A DNA stretch of 64,000 nt, taken from assembly GCF_900141755.1 (NCBI RefSeq), contig NZ_LT670844.1, positions 2,418,001 to 2,482,000 on the forward strand, written 5' to 3'. This stretch comes from Bradyrhizobium lablabi (GTDB lineage: Bacteria > Pseudomonadota > Alphaproteobacteria > Rhizobiales > Xanthobacteraceae). Shown one piece after another: positions 25,549-35,168 of the stretch (positions are counted from its first letter, which is position 1; the number at the start of each line of letters is the position of its first letter). The notes beneath the pieces were generated by a model. The model was not told the origin of the DNA. It saw only the letters and a program-made list of their open reading frames with translations, and did not search any database. Position numbers and translations under genes: made by a program.

Positions 25549-27522
25549 TCAGATCGCCGCCCGGAATCCGACCTCGATGATGGCGTCCTGCGGAATCTTG
25601 AAGAAGTCGGGGGCCCGGCTTGCGATCCGGTTGAGAAACGAGAAAACCGCAAAGGTGATCGGCCCCATCGACGAGCCTTCTTCGCTGCGAACGATGGTCT
25701 CGTGGGCGATGTAATAGTTCTTGTGCTCGAGATCGGCGTCGAAGCCGAGCCGGTTGCAGTTGATCAGGGTCAGCGGAATATCCGGCGTCTGCATGAACCC
25801 GAGCCGGACCTGGATCCGGTAGAAGCCGTGGCCGAGGCGGTGGACCGAATGGCGTTCGTGAAACGGCACCCGCGGCCGGCGATCGGATATGAACGTCAAC
25901 AGCACCACGGTCTCGTGCAATACCCTGTTGTGCTCGATGTGACGCAGCAGCATCGGCGAGGCGCCGTGATCGACCTTGGTCAGCCACACCCCCATTCCCG
26001 GCGCCCGGCCGATCACGGCGTTGTCGGCGTAGACGAGAAATTCCGGCAGCGGCATCGACATCTCGTGCAGACGATGTTTGACTTCCCACGAGCCTTTGCG
26101 CCAGCACAGCATCAGGATCGCGATCACGGTGCCGACGATGAGCGGGAACCAGCCGCCTTCGACGATCTTGATGGAATTCGATACCAGGAACGTGGCGTCG
26201 ATGGCGCCGAACACCGCGATGACCGGGATCGCGACAGCGGCCGGCCATTGCCAGCGCGACACCGTGACCCGATACAGAAGTATCGTGGTGATCAGCATGG
26301 TGCCCGACACCGCGATGCCATAGGCCGCCGCCAAATTTTCCGAAGATCGAAACAACACCACGGTGAACAAGGTGCCCACCATCAATAGCCAATTGGCGGC
26401 AGGCACATAGATTTGCCCGGCCTCGTCAAACGATGTCGGCGTTATCTTTGCCCGCGGCGACAATCCCATCTGCATGGCTTGCCGCGTCAGCGAAAACACC
26501 CCGGAGATCAGCGCCTGTGAGGCGATGATGGTGGCGAAGGTCGCCAGCAGCAGCATCGGGATCAGCGCCCAGCCAGGTGCCAGTTTGTAGAAAGGATTAT
26601 CGGCGGCAGTAGGGTCAGCAAGGATCAGCGCACCCTGGCCGAAATAATTCAAAAGCAGCGCCGGCAGCACCAGGCCGAACCACGCCCGGCGGATCGCCGA
26701 GGCGCCGACATGGCCCATATCGGCGTACAGCGCCTCGCCGCCGGTGAGCGCCAGAAATACCGCGCCAATCACGACGAACGAGACTTTGGGGTCGGCAATC
26801 AAGAACTGCGCGGCCTCGGCGGGGTTGACCGCCCTGAGGATGGCGGGCGCCAGCCAGATGTTGGCGGCGCCCAGTCCGCCGATAACGACAAACCAGACCA
26901 CCATGATCGGGCCGAACAGCTTGCCGATGATCCCGGTGCCGTGTTGCTGGATCACGAACAATCCGACCAGCACGGCGATCGTGGCCGGCACGATGAAATG
27001 CTCAAATCCCGGCGCGACCAGTTTTAGGCCTTCCATCGCCGACAGCACCGAGATCGCCGGCGTGATGACGCCGTCACCGTAAAGCAGGGAGGCGCCGATC
27101 ACGCCAAGCAGGACAATGGCGGGAAGTTTTGCGCCCTTGGCGACCTGGTCGGCACCGACGAGCGAGAGCAATGCCAGGATACCGCCTTCGCCGTCATTGT
27201 CGGCACGCAGGACAAAGACCACGTATTTCAGCGAGACCATGACCATCAGCGCCCAAAGAATGAGCGAGACAATCCCCAAAACGTCGGCCGCGGTCGGCGC
27301 CGGATGGCCCGTGCCCGTCAAAGCCACCTGGAATGCATAAAGCGGGCTGGTGCCGATGTCGCCGAACACGACGCCGAGCGCGGTCAATGCCAAAAACCAG
27401 GGACTGCCCGCATGATGAAGGTATTTGGCCTGGTCGAGCCTGGCGTCCGAGGGACTTGAAACAACGCCCGTCGCCGAGCGATCGATCAAGCCGCCGACCG
27501 GGGCATCCGATGGCATATCCAT
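25549..27522 (-). CDS. kup: Low-affinity potassium transport system protein Kup
   Basis: A 657-residue KUP/HAK potassium:proton symporter of normal length. The signature GVVFGDIGTSPLYAFQ lies near residues 48-63, followed by DNDGEGGILALLSL and about 12 membrane segments; the last 180 or so residues are a cytoplasmic tail. It imports potassium in the inner membrane. The ATG at 27522 begins MDMPSDAPVGGL. It is monocistronic, between a repeat at its 3' end and a 258-base gap at its 5' side. Confidence 0.95.
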   Translation of the reverse strand: MDMPSDAPVGGLIDRSATGVVSSPSDARLDQAKYLHHAGSPWFLALTALGVVFGDIGTSPLYAFQVALTGTGHPAPTAADVLGIVSLILWALMVMVSLKYVVFVLRADNDGEGGILALLSLVGADQVAKGAKLPAIVLLGVIGASLLYGDGVITPAISVLSAMEGLKLVAPGFEHFIVPATIAVLVGLFVIQQHGTGIIGKLFGPIMVVWFVVIGGLGAANIWLAPAILRAVNPAEAAQFLIADPKVSFVVIGAVFLALTGGEALYADMGHVGASAIRRAWFGLVLPALLLNYFGQGALILADPTAADNPFYKLAPGWALIPMLLLATFATIIASQALISGVFSLTRQAMQMGLSPRAKITPTSFDEAGQIYVPAANWLLMVGTLFTVVLFRSSENLAAAYGIAVSGTMLITTILLYRVTVSRWQWPAAVAIPVIAVFGAIDATFLVSNSIKIVEGGWFPLIVGTVIAILMLCWRKGSWEVKHRLHEMSMPLPEFLVYADNAVIGRAPGMGVWLTKVDHGASPMLLRHIEHNRVLHETVVLLTFISDRRPRVPFHERHSVHRLGHGFYRIQVRLGFMQTPDIPLTLINCNRLGFDADLEHKNYYIAHETIVRSEEGSSMGPITFAVFSFLNRIASRAPDFFKIPQDAIIEVGFRAAI

Positions 27523-27780
27523 ATCAGCCTCGCGACGAGATCACATTGTCTTCGCTCGAAAGTTAGGCATTCAAGATTTAGGCCATGTCGGGGAATGGCG
27601 GGGCGCGACGCCGCCAGGGAAGCGGCAATGAAACCAGCAGGATCGCAAGCCCCTCTTCGTCGTGGGTATGGCGCTTGAGAGGTCTACGACAACGAAGGCG
27701 CGAGCGTTGCCGCACGCATTGTCGAGCAATGGCACGAAGGCCTGCCCAGCCGTCACGCGACGGCATTGGAGAGCAGCCTT

Positions 27781-28728
27781 TCATCCTGATGCGACAAAAC
27801 TTGCGTGAGGCGGCGCGAGGCCGCGATCCCAGGGCGGTTCGGGTAAAAAACGGGTCGCAAGGAAGTCAATGAACCCGCGCACTTTCGCGGGCGGATGGCG
27901 ATCGGGCAGGAAAACCGCATAGATGCCGGCCAGGTCGACGGTCGGCTGGTCCAGCGTGAGCGCCACCAGTGTGCCGGCACGCAGGTCATCGGCAACGATG
28001 AAGGTCGGCTGGTGGATCACGCCCTGTCCCGCGACCGCGGCGACCAGCAGGGCATCGCCGTTGTTGGCGCGCAGATTGCCCGCGATTTGAATGTCGACGT
28101 CCGCGCGAGCGCCAAACGCCCATTGGTCCACGGGCCGCTGCGATAACGTGTAGCCAAGACAATTATGGTCAGAGAGGTTTGAGACCGTGCGCGGTGTGCC
28201 GCGCGCCCCAAGATAAGACGGCGCGGCACAAACGACGATGCGACAGGGCGCAATTCGTCGCGCGATCAGGCTTGAAGTGCCGAGATTGCCGATCCGGATG
28301 GCGAGATCCCAGCCTTCTTCCGCAAGATCGACCAACCGGTCGTTGAGGCCAAGCTCGACGGTCACGAGCGGATGGCGCGCCGCGAACTCCGGCAGCAGAG
28401 GCGCGATCTGCCGCGTGCCGAACGAGACCGGAGCATTGATCCGCAACAGCCCCCTCGGCTCGACCCGATCGGCCGCAACCGCGGCTTCGGCTGCTTCGAT
28501 TTCCGCAAGGATGCGGCCGGAGGATTCGAGGTAGTTGCGGCCTGCCTCGGTGATCGAAAGCCGCCGCGTCGTGCGATGGAAAAGCTTGACGCCCAATCGG
28601 GCCTCGATGGCTGCGATGTGTTTGGTGACCATGGTCTGCGACATCCCCATGGCCCGGGCGGCCGACGACAGGCTGCCGGAAGCCGCGACCTTCACGAACA
28701 CTTCGAGACCGGTCAGGCGGTCCAGCAT
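27781..28728 (-). CDS. LysR family transcriptional regulator
   Basis: A 315-residue LysR-type regulator. The N-terminal winged helix reads LEVFVKVAASGSLSSAARAM (about 8-27), then SQTMVTKHIAAIEARLGVKLF and HRTTRRLSITEAG; the remainder is the effector-binding domain (INAPVSFGTRQIAPLLPEF onward). It is of the CrgA/DmlR-like subgroup. It is divergent from the DoxX gene, and the 102-base gap has a short palindrome next to the LysR start, so DoxX is the likely target. Confidence 0.93.
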   Translation of the reverse strand: MLDRLTGLEVFVKVAASGSLSSAARAMGMSQTMVTKHIAAIEARLGVKLFHRTTRRLSITEAGRNYLESSGRILAEIEAAEAAVAADRVEPRGLLRINAPVSFGTRQIAPLLPEFAARHPLVTVELGLNDRLVDLAEEGWDLAIRIGNLGTSSLIARRIAPCRIVVCAAPSYLGARGTPRTVSNLSDHNCLGYTLSQRPVDQWAFGARADVDIQIAGNLRANNGDALLVAAVAGQGVIHQPTFIVADDLRAGTLVALTLDQPTVDLAGIYAVFLPDRHPPAKVRGFIDFLATRFLPEPPWDRGLAPPHASFVASG

Positions 28729-28737
28729 GGATCATCT

Positions 28738-28750
28738 CACTCTAAGAGTG
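28738..28750. promoter_or_regulatory. Short palindrome in the LysR/DoxX intergenic region
   Basis: CACTCT-A-AGAGTG, perfect 6-base arms, 9 bases upstream of the lysR start and within the divergent promoter region. A plausible regulator half-site pair, though shorter than a full LysR box. Confidence 0.35.
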
Positions 28751-28830
28751 TGAACTGTATTTCCAAATTACCAGATTATCCCCTCAAAAAGAATAGATCA
28801 TACGTCCTTCAGAGAAATCAGGAGACCAAA

Positions 28831-29271
28831 ATGATCGATACCCGGACCGCTCCCTACGCCGCGCTGTTGCTGCGCGTCAGCCTCGGCATCCTCTTCCTGG
28901 CGCATGTCAGCCTGAAATTGTTCGTCTTCACCCCGGCGGGCACGGCGAAGTTCTTCGGCAGCCTCGGACTGCCGCCCGAACTCGCCTATCTCGTCATGAC
29001 CGCGGAAGTGCTGGGCGGCATCGCGCTGGTCCTGGGCCTGTGGACCCGCATCGTTGCGATCGCGGTCACGCCGGTTTTGCTGGGCGCCATTTTTTCGGTG
29101 CATGGCGCCGCCGGATTCTTCTTCACCAATCCCCATGGCGGCTGGGAATTCCCGGCATTCTGGATCATCGCGCTGATCGTCCAGGCGCTGCTCGGCGACG
29201 GCATCTATGCGCTGCGCTTGTCGCCGGGGGCTTCTTCCGTCAGCGGTCTGAGCAGCGCACATTCGCGTTGA
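28831..29271 (+). CDS. DoxX family membrane protein
   Basis: A 146-residue protein with four membrane segments in the DoxX pattern: LLLRVSLGILFLAHVSLKLF, LAYLVMTAEVLGGIALVLGL, IVAIAVTPVLLGAIFSVHGA and FWIIALIVQALLGDGIYAL. The ATG at 28831 follows TCAGGAGACCAAA. DoxX proteins are inner-membrane proteins linked to thiol or quinone redox roles in a few bacteria; the function here is unknown. The divergent LysR regulator probably controls it. Confidence 0.9.
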   Translation: MIDTRTAPYAALLLRVSLGILFLAHVSLKLFVFTPAGTAKFFGSLGLPPELAYLVMTAEVLGGIALVLGLWTRIVAIAVTPVLLGAIFSVHGAAGFFFTNPHGGWEFPAFWIIALIVQALLGDGIYALRLSPGASSVSGLSSAHSR

Positions 29272-29293
29272 ACGAATACTGGCGGCGCCACGT

Positions 29294-29719
29294 CTACTTG
29301 ATCCTAATGGTAATCTTGTCTGAGACGACCGGAGGGTTGAACGGATAATGAGCGGCGTCACCCAACACCAGTTGCAAGGTATGCTTGCCGGGCGGAAGTT
29401 CGATGCGCGCCTCGGTCTGGCCTGCTCCAAAATGAAGATGTGACTTGTCTTGCGGAATCGGTTCGTTGGGTTCGAGCGGTTCATTCACGTCGACCAGCAA
29501 ATGGTGGTGGCCGCTGTTTTGGAAATTATCGCCTGCGTGAGTTACGCCCATGTTGCGCAGCCCGAAACGACACCAGAAACCGCCTTTGATCGTGGCGCCG
29601 TCCTGCGGCCAGACAAAATAGAGAAGGGCATCCTTTGGCGCGGGCTTTCCTTGAGCGCAGGCGGCAAACGGCAGAAAACTCAGAACTATGGATAGCGCGA
29701 TCAGCCTCGTAATCTTCAT
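29294..29719 (-). CDS. DUF4399 domain secreted protein
   Basis: A 141-residue protein with a signal peptide (TRLIALSIVLSFLPFAACAQ) and a DUF4399 beta-sandwich: FVWPQDGATIKGGFWCRFGL, NSGHHHLLVDV, KSHLHFGAGQTEARIELPPG and HTLQLVLGDAAHYPF. The clustered histidines (GHHH, HLHFG) may bind metal. It is periplasmic, or a lipoprotein if the ACAQ cysteine is modified. It lies 19 bases after the stop of the cyclase-SUMF1 gene and is probably co-transcribed with it. Confidence 0.88.
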   Translation of the reverse strand: MKITRLIALSIVLSFLPFAACAQGKPAPKDALLYFVWPQDGATIKGGFWCRFGLRNMGVTHAGDNFQNSGHHHLLVDVNEPLEPNEPIPQDKSHLHFGAGQTEARIELPPGKHTLQLVLGDAAHYPFNPPVVSDKITIRIK

Positions 29720-29738
29720 GATACGTCCTCTTCTCAAT

Positions 29739-31355
29739 TTAAGGGGACAGTGCCACGCGGAATCCGTGGGTGGGATATCGGACGTTGGTGTCGTAGCTGT
29801 CGCGGTTTGATGGCCGGACATAACGGGCGTCATTCTTCCAGGAACCGGATCGAATGACGTGCGAGCCGCATTCGCCCTCGACCCATGCTGAACCGTCCGC
29901 CGGAGCGCCCTGGTAATTCTTGTGCCAGCAGTCCTCGACCCACTGATCGACGCCGCCACCCATATCGTATAGTCCAAACGGATTTGGCTTGAAGCTGCCG
30001 ACCTTCACCGGCTGCTCGGCGCCCGCGATGTCGTTGCAATTCTTGCAATTGGCCATATCGGATTGAAACTGATCGCCCCACCAGTACTTTGTTTGCGTGC
30101 CCCCGCGCGCTGCATACTCCCATTCGGCTTCGCTTGGCAGCCGATAGGCCTTTCGCGTTGCGCCCGCGAGCCAGGTGACAAATTGTTTTGCATCGCTCCA
30201 GCTTACGTTCGTGATGGGTGCATCATCTTTGCCGGTTGCCGCGAACGAACATGCCTTCGCAGCGGCGCATTCGTTCCAGTCGCGAACGGAAATCGGGTAC
30301 TGACTCATCGCAAACGGCTTGATCGTCACCTGGTGAGTTGGTTTTTCGGTCACATCGTCATTGCTACCCATGGTGAAGATGCCGGCGCGCATCGTTTTCA
30401 TCTCGGGCTCTCGGACCACTGAGGCCGGCTGCGTGGCAGGCGTGGCGCTGGACTCGGGTTTAGGTTGCCGCGCTGCTTGTTGGGTGGCTGGTGCCGCCGA
30501 AGGAGTGGGCGAAGGCCGTGGCGCCGCTTGTTGCGGAATTGGTGCTACGGAGGGAGCGGGCTGAGGTTGCGGTGCTGCCGGTCCCGCGGCGGGTGCCGGC
30601 AAGGAGGGCGCACTCGGCGGTGCCGCTGGGGCCGTGACCGGAGCTGACGCCAGGTTGCCCATTTTGCCCCGCGATTGCGAAAGCAGGTACCAGAGAGCCC
30701 CACCGGCGATAACCATCAAAGCAATGCTCAGCAAAAAAAGCAGAAAGTTCTCGCGCCGCCTCCGGGTCCTGTGAAAAGCGGCCGGGTCGGGCAGCACACG
30801 ATAGACCCTTACCGGATCGGTGATATTCTTGACTCGACGATCGCCGAGCGACTCGTATCCGCAAACCAATTTGTGTTTTATCTGCTCGTAAATGCCGCCC
30901 GAGATGTAGACCTGGCCGGGATCGGCGATGCTCTCCAGCCGCGATGCAATGTTGACGCCGTCGCCGTAGATGTCGTCGGTCTCGATAATGACGTCGCCAA
31001 GGTTGACACCGATCCGATACTCAACCCAATAATCCCTTGGAAGTGATGCGTTGCGACCAACCAAATTTTGTTGGATGACAATGCTGCACCGCACCGCCTC
31101 GACCGGACTGTCGAAAATCGCAATAAAACCGTCGCCGGTGGTTTTGACGAGTCGTCCGTGGTGTTCTGTTATGGTGGGCTCAATCAGGTCACGCTCAATC
31201 CGCTTGACGCGATTGTGCGTGCCTTCTTCGTCCAATTGCATCAAGCGGCTGTAGCCCGCGATGTCGCCAGCGACGATCGCGGCAAGGCGACGTGGCGTCG
31301 CATCGTCCGGCGGCCCACGGTTTTTGCCCGATTTGAAGTTACGAATTTCAGCCAT
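29739..31355 (-). CDS. Class III adenylate/guanylate cyclase fused to SUMF1/FGE-like domain
   Basis: About 538 residues from the ATG at 31355 (an ATG at 31379 would add 8). Domains in order: class III cyclase (about 12-185) with metal-site pieces AAIVAGDIAGYSRLM and KTTGDGFIAIFDS and the later YGDGVNIASRLESIA; one membrane helix LLFLLSIALMVIAGGALWYL near 210-230; a long proline/alanine-rich linker (about 240-320); and a formylglycine-generating-enzyme-like fold (about 325-538: SQYPISVRDWNECAA, YRLPSEAEWEYAARGG, GLYDMGGGVDQWVEDCW, PTHGFRVAL). The NRDSYDTNV segment lacks the paired catalytic cysteines of true FGE, so this domain is probably a sensor or binding module. With the linker outside, the SUMF1 domain would be periplasmic and the cyclase cytoplasmic. 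The signal is unknown. Confidence 0.88.
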   Translation of the reverse strand: MAEIRNFKSGKNRGPPDDATPRRLAAIVAGDIAGYSRLMQLDEEGTHNRVKRIERDLIEPTITEHHGRLVKTTGDGFIAIFDSPVEAVRCSIVIQQNLVGRNASLPRDYWVEYRIGVNLGDVIIETDDIYGDGVNIASRLESIADPGQVYISGGIYEQIKHKLVCGYESLGDRRVKNITDPVRVYRVLPDPAAFHRTRRRRENFLLFLLSIALMVIAGGALWYLLSQSRGKMGNLASAPVTAPAAPPSAPSLPAPAAGPAAPQPQPAPSVAPIPQQAAPRPSPTPSAAPATQQAARQPKPESSATPATQPASVVREPEMKTMRAGIFTMGSNDDVTEKPTHQVTIKPFAMSQYPISVRDWNECAAAKACSFAATGKDDAPITNVSWSDAKQFVTWLAGATRKAYRLPSEAEWEYAARGGTQTKYWWGDQFQSDMANCKNCNDIAGAEQPVKVGSFKPNPFGLYDMGGGVDQWVEDCWHKNYQGAPADGSAWVEGECGSHVIRSGSWKNDARYVRPSNRDSYDTNVRYPTHGFRVALSP

Positions 31356-31518
31356 GGATCGAGTCTCCATGAACCGCAAACGGCGGTTCTAGAGGCGCAA
31401 AAAAATTGCCCCCGAAGACCTGACTTTACTTAGCCACCAAAAGGCTATCATATTCCCGGGTCGGAACAAGCCTGCCCCACACGAATGGACGCGCGAGTGA
31501 CGCGGGAAATCGCCGCAC

Positions 31519-32697
31519 TCAGTTCGCGCCCGCAGCAGGCACCTTGATCTCCGCCGGCAAAATGATCGCCGCCGCGATCACCAGCAAACATAACCCGGCG
31601 AAGGCATGCAGCATGGTGACAAAGCCGCCCTGCTGGTACAACCATGCCACCAGGCCGACGGACGCGCCGGCCGCGGTGAAGCCGATGAAATAGCGCACCG
31701 CATAGGCGCGCGAGCGCCATTCCTCGCTGGTGTATTTGCCGACCATGGCGTCGTTGACGGTGACCTGTCCGAACGCGCCCATCACGATGCCGATCGACAC
31801 CAGAATCAGCGGCAGGTTCGACAGGGTCGCCGCCAGATACAGGAACGGCGCCAATACGAACGACAGCGGCAGCGAGACCGTTTTCAGCGAATGCCGATCG
31901 AGCAATTTGCCGATGGTGTATTGCGTCATCGCGCCGAACACGTAGACGCAGGCCGCGATGACGCCGAGCAGCGCCGGGCTCTTGGTCAGATCGGCCAATC
32001 GTTCGGCAAACAGTTTCGGTAGCGCCACCGTCACCGCGTTGAAGGTCGTGGAGATCGCGATCACCACGATCAACAGCGCCACGATCACCCGCCACATGTC
32101 CTCTTTCGCCACGCGCGCCTGCGCCGCCGCCTGCCTCGCACCGGTGCGGTCCTCATGGACCACTGAAAGCGCAAAGGCCACGCCGATCAGGATCGTCACG
32201 ATGCCGGGAATGATGAAGGCAAAACGCCAGCCGAGATATTGGCCGATCACACCGGTGACCAGCGCCGAGGAGGCGACGCCGAGATTGCCCCAGACGCCGT
32301 TGACCCCCATCTCGCGGCCAAGCCGCTCGGCGTAGGACACGATCATGGCGGTGCCGACCGGATGATAGATCGATGCGAACACGCCGATCGACAGTAACGC
32401 CGCGCCGAGCTGAAGCTGGGTCTGCACCAGGCCGACGGCGATCATCGAGGCGCCGATGCCGACAAAAAAGATCACCATCATGTGGCGGCGGCTCCAGCGA
32501 TCTCCTAACCAGCCGGTCAACAGCGAGCCGGCGCCGAACGCCACAAATGCCGGCGTGGCGTAGGGCAAGAGCTCCGAATAGGCCATGCCGAGCGCCGGCC
32601 CCATGACGATGACGGCGGCGGCAAAAATCAGCATCGAATAATGGTCGATGAAATGGGCGGCGTTGACAAACCCGATCACCCGGGCGGGGCTGTTCAT
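31519..32697 (-). CDS. MFS transporter
   Basis: A 392-residue MFS protein with about 12 membrane segments; loop 2-3 reads GWLGDRWSRRHMM. The ATG at 32697 follows AGAGGAATC and gives MNSPARVIGFVNAAHFIDHY, a histidine-containing first helix seen in fosmidomycin-resistance-like and related MFS proteins. The open frame extends 37 codons further but without family likeness. It is divergent from an AraC-type regulator with a 52-base gap, so that regulator probably controls it. Substrate unknown. Confidence 0.9.
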   Translation of the reverse strand: MNSPARVIGFVNAAHFIDHYSMLIFAAAVIVMGPALGMAYSELLPYATPAFVAFGAGSLLTGWLGDRWSRRHMMVIFFVGIGASMIAVGLVQTQLQLGAALLSIGVFASIYHPVGTAMIVSYAERLGREMGVNGVWGNLGVASSALVTGVIGQYLGWRFAFIIPGIVTILIGVAFALSVVHEDRTGARQAAAQARVAKEDMWRVIVALLIVVIAISTTFNAVTVALPKLFAERLADLTKSPALLGVIAACVYVFGAMTQYTIGKLLDRHSLKTVSLPLSFVLAPFLYLAATLSNLPLILVSIGIVMGAFGQVTVNDAMVGKYTSEEWRSRAYAVRYFIGFTAAGASVGLVAWLYQQGGFVTMLHAFAGLCLLVIAAAIILPAEIKVPAAGAN

Positions 32698-32749
32698 GGA
32701 CGATTCCTCTAATTTCTTGGGATAGGTTATATGTCCTTGCCCTGACGGG

Positions 32750-33559
32750 ATGTCGCCAATGAGTATCGCCGAGACGCCAATCGCGGCCCTTCTGAGAGGC
32801 CAACGCACGACCGGCGATGGCGTGCATCTGGTGGCGCGCCATTACAAAAAGGGCGTGCGGCTCGACACCCACATGCACCGCGAGGCGCAATTGGTGTATG
32901 CGGCGCGCGGCACCATGCAGGTCACGACCCCGAAAGGACGCTGGCTGGTGCCGCCCGACCGCGCGGTGTGGGTGCCCGCGCGGCTCGAACATGCGATCGA
33001 CGTGCTCGCCGATATCGACATGCGCACGCTGTATTTTGATGTGGCGTGGCTCAGGCGGGAACAGCGCAGCGCGAGCCTGGAAGCGGAATTCGTGGTGCGG
33101 GTGTCGCGGCTGTTGCACGAGACCATCCTCGCGCTGTTCGACGGCCGCAATAATTCCGAACGCACCGGGCTGCTGGTCCGATTGGCCATGCTCGAACTGC
33201 ATCAGGCCGAGGATTCCGCGACCTTCATTCCATTGCCGCACGAGCCGCGCTGCCGGCGCGCGGCGGACATCGTGCTCGCCGATCCGACCGCGTCGCATGA
33301 GATCGAGACGCTGGCGCGCGAGGTCGGCACCTCGGCGCGGACGCTGTCGCGGCTGTTTTCATCGGAGACGCAACTAAGTTTCAAAAGCTGGTGCCAGCGC
33401 GCGCGCATTGCAGCCGCAATCGAAAGATTGTCGATGGAGCCCAATGTCCCGGTCAAGCAGCTCGCCTCTGAGCTGGGCTATGCCAGCATACCCGCCTTTT
33501 CCCACGCGTTCCGGCAGGTCACCGGCAAGACGCCGACGGAATATTGGGAACTGAAATAA
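32750..33559 (+). CDS. AraC family regulator with cupin sensor domain
   Basis: A 269-residue regulator with an N-terminal cupin domain (VRLDTHMHREAQLVYAARG, GRWLVPPDRAVWVPARLEH) and a C-terminal AraC DNA-binding domain with two helix-turn-helix units (EIETLAREVGTSARTLSRLF and VPVKQLASELGYASIPAFSH, ending FRQVTGKTPTEYW). The start is ATG 32750 or the second ATG at 32759. It is divergent from the MFS gene at 31519-32697 and probably regulates it in response to a small ligand bound in the cupin pocket. Confidence 0.92.
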   Translation: MSPMSIAETPIAALLRGQRTTGDGVHLVARHYKKGVRLDTHMHREAQLVYAARGTMQVTTPKGRWLVPPDRAVWVPARLEHAIDVLADIDMRTLYFDVAWLRREQRSASLEAEFVVRVSRLLHETILALFDGRNNSERTGLLVRLAMLELHQAEDSATFIPLPHEPRCRRAADIVLADPTASHEIETLAREVGTSARTLSRLFSSETQLSFKSWCQRARIAAAIERLSMEPNVPVKQLASELGYASIPAFSHAFRQVTGKTPTEYWELK

Positions 33560-33688
33560 GGCCGTTTCGGCCCGTGACCGATGGTGCCGCCGATCGGGCA
33601 AGAGCATGACGGAGTTGCGCTTGAATGTGATCCGCTCCGCCTTAAATCCATGTAATGTTCCGCCGTGCCTGGATTCGAATTGCCCGCC

Positions 33689-35041
33689 ATGAACAACGCC
33701 TTTTTCTCGGACCTGCTGGCCTCGATTTCCGAGCGCGGCCGGACGCTGCTGCGCCGCGGAACGTCAGCGAACGGAAAACAGGATTCCTCCGGGCTGATCG
33801 AATTATGCGATGCATTGCTGTCGGGCCGGGGCGAAGCCTCCGGTACCGCGATGGCGAGCGAGGTGCTCGATCATTATCGCCATCTTGACGACGCCGGCCG
33901 GCTTGAGTTCTTCGAAACCCTGGCGCGTCACTTCGGTCCGGACCGCGAAAGGCTGGCGCAGGCGATCGAGAGCTGGCGCGCGCAGCCCAACGATGCCGAC
34001 GCGGGCGAGCTGCATTTTGCTTCCGAACCACGCCGGCAGGAGCTGATCCGCCGGTTGAACCGCGCGCCCGGCGGCACCAGCGAGCTGGTGGCGATGCGCG
34101 CCGATCTGCTTCGCCTCATGAACGGCCACAGGGATCTCGCCGCGCTCGACCGCGACGTCGTTCATCTGTTGTCGTCATGGTTCAACAGGGGATTTCTCGT
34201 GCTGCGCAGGATAGATTGGTCGACGCCCGCCAACATTCTGGAACAGATCATCCGCTACGAGGCGGTGCACGAGATCCGCGACTGGAACGATCTGCGCCGC
34301 CGCATCGATCCCGACGATCGCCGCTGCTACGCGTTCTTTCATCCCGCCCTGATCGACGAACCGCTGATTTTCGTCGAGGTGGCGCTGACCGAGGCGATCC
34401 CCGGCGCCATTGCGCCGCTGCTCGCCGAAGACCGAAAACCGGTGCCGATCGAGCGCGCCCGCACCGCGGTGTTTTACTCGATCTCCAACACCCAGCGCGG
34501 CTTGGGCGGAATTTCCTTCGGCAATTTCCTGATCAAGCAGGTGGTCGAGGAATTGCGGCGCGAATTGCCGAAACTGGACACGTTCGTGACGCTGTCGCCA
34601 GTGCCGGGCTTCATGCAATGGCTGAAGCAGGCGGGCGACGTTCCGGTATCGGACGAAGACCGGGCACTGCTGGAAAGTCTCGACAAGCCCGACTGGTTTG
34701 GGAATGCGGAGCTCGCGGCGCAATTGCGGGCGTTGCTGGAGCCGCTCGCGGCGCATTATTTCCTGAAAGCGCGGACGCCGAAGGGACGGCTGATCGATTC
34801 GGTCGCGCGGTTCCATCTCGGCAATGGCGCGCGGCTGGAACGGATCGACTGGCTCGGCGATCTCTCGCCGAAGGGTCTTCGCGAGTCGGCCGGCATCATG
34901 GTCAACTATCTCTATCGCCTCGAGGATATCGAGAAGAACCACGAGGCCTACGCCAATCAGGGCGAGATCGCCGCGTCGAGTGCGGTGAAGAAGCTGTTGA
35001 AGAGCGAAGGCCGGCGGTTATTGGATATGCGGCTGTCGTAA
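33689..35041 (+). CDS. Malonyl-CoA decarboxylase
   Basis: About 450 residues, the family's usual size; an in-frame GTG at 33665 would add 8. The helical N-terminal domain (about 1-135) is followed by the acetyltransferase-like catalytic domain with RRIDWSTPANILEQIIRYEA, VHEIRDWNDLRRRI, FHPALIDEPLIFVEVALTE, STQ-like NTQRGLGGISFGNFLIKQV and FVTLSPVPGFMQWL; the HLGNGARLERIDW block near the end carries the conserved histidine. It converts malonyl-CoA to acetyl-CoA. In rhizobia the homologue is MatA; matB and matC are not beside it here, so the symbol is left out. A repeat follows the stop. Confidence 0.95.
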   Translation: MNNAFFSDLLASISERGRTLLRRGTSANGKQDSSGLIELCDALLSGRGEASGTAMASEVLDHYRHLDDAGRLEFFETLARHFGPDRERLAQAIESWRAQPNDADAGELHFASEPRRQELIRRLNRAPGGTSELVAMRADLLRLMNGHRDLAALDRDVVHLLSSWFNRGFLVLRRIDWSTPANILEQIIRYEAVHEIRDWNDLRRRIDPDDRRCYAFFHPALIDEPLIFVEVALTEAIPGAIAPLLAEDRKPVPIERARTAVFYSISNTQRGLGGISFGNFLIKQVVEELRRELPKLDTFVTLSPVPGFMQWLKQAGDVPVSDEDRALLESLDKPDWFGNAELAAQLRALLEPLAAHYFLKARTPKGRLIDSVARFHLGNGARLERIDWLGDLSPKGLRESAGIMVNYLYRLEDIEKNHEAYANQGEIAASSAVKKLLKSEGRRLLDMRLS

Positions 35042-35060
35042 CGGCGCCTTCTACCACGCG

Positions 35061-35163
35061 CCGTCATTCCGCGGCGCGTTGAAAACGCGAACCTCAGATG
35101 TGCCATTGCACATCGGGGAATCTCGAGATTCCGGGTTCCTGCTTCGCAGGCCCCGGAATGACA
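35061..35163. repeat. Palindromic intergenic repeat, CGTCATTCC family
   Basis: Ends ccgtcattccgcggcgcg and ggccccggaatgac with inner atctcgagattccgggttc. It also holds gatgtgccattgcacatc. It fills the gap between the convergent decarboxylase and tartrate dehydratase genes. Confidence 0.85.
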
Positions 35164-35168
35164 GCACA

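Noticed and set aside
27679..27789. Short open stretch reading EVYDNEGASVAARIVEQWHE and onward, between kup and lysR
   Set aside because: Somewhat protein-like but only 36 codons, bounded by stops and without a start codon; no family recognised. Possibly a gene scrap, too weak to annotate.
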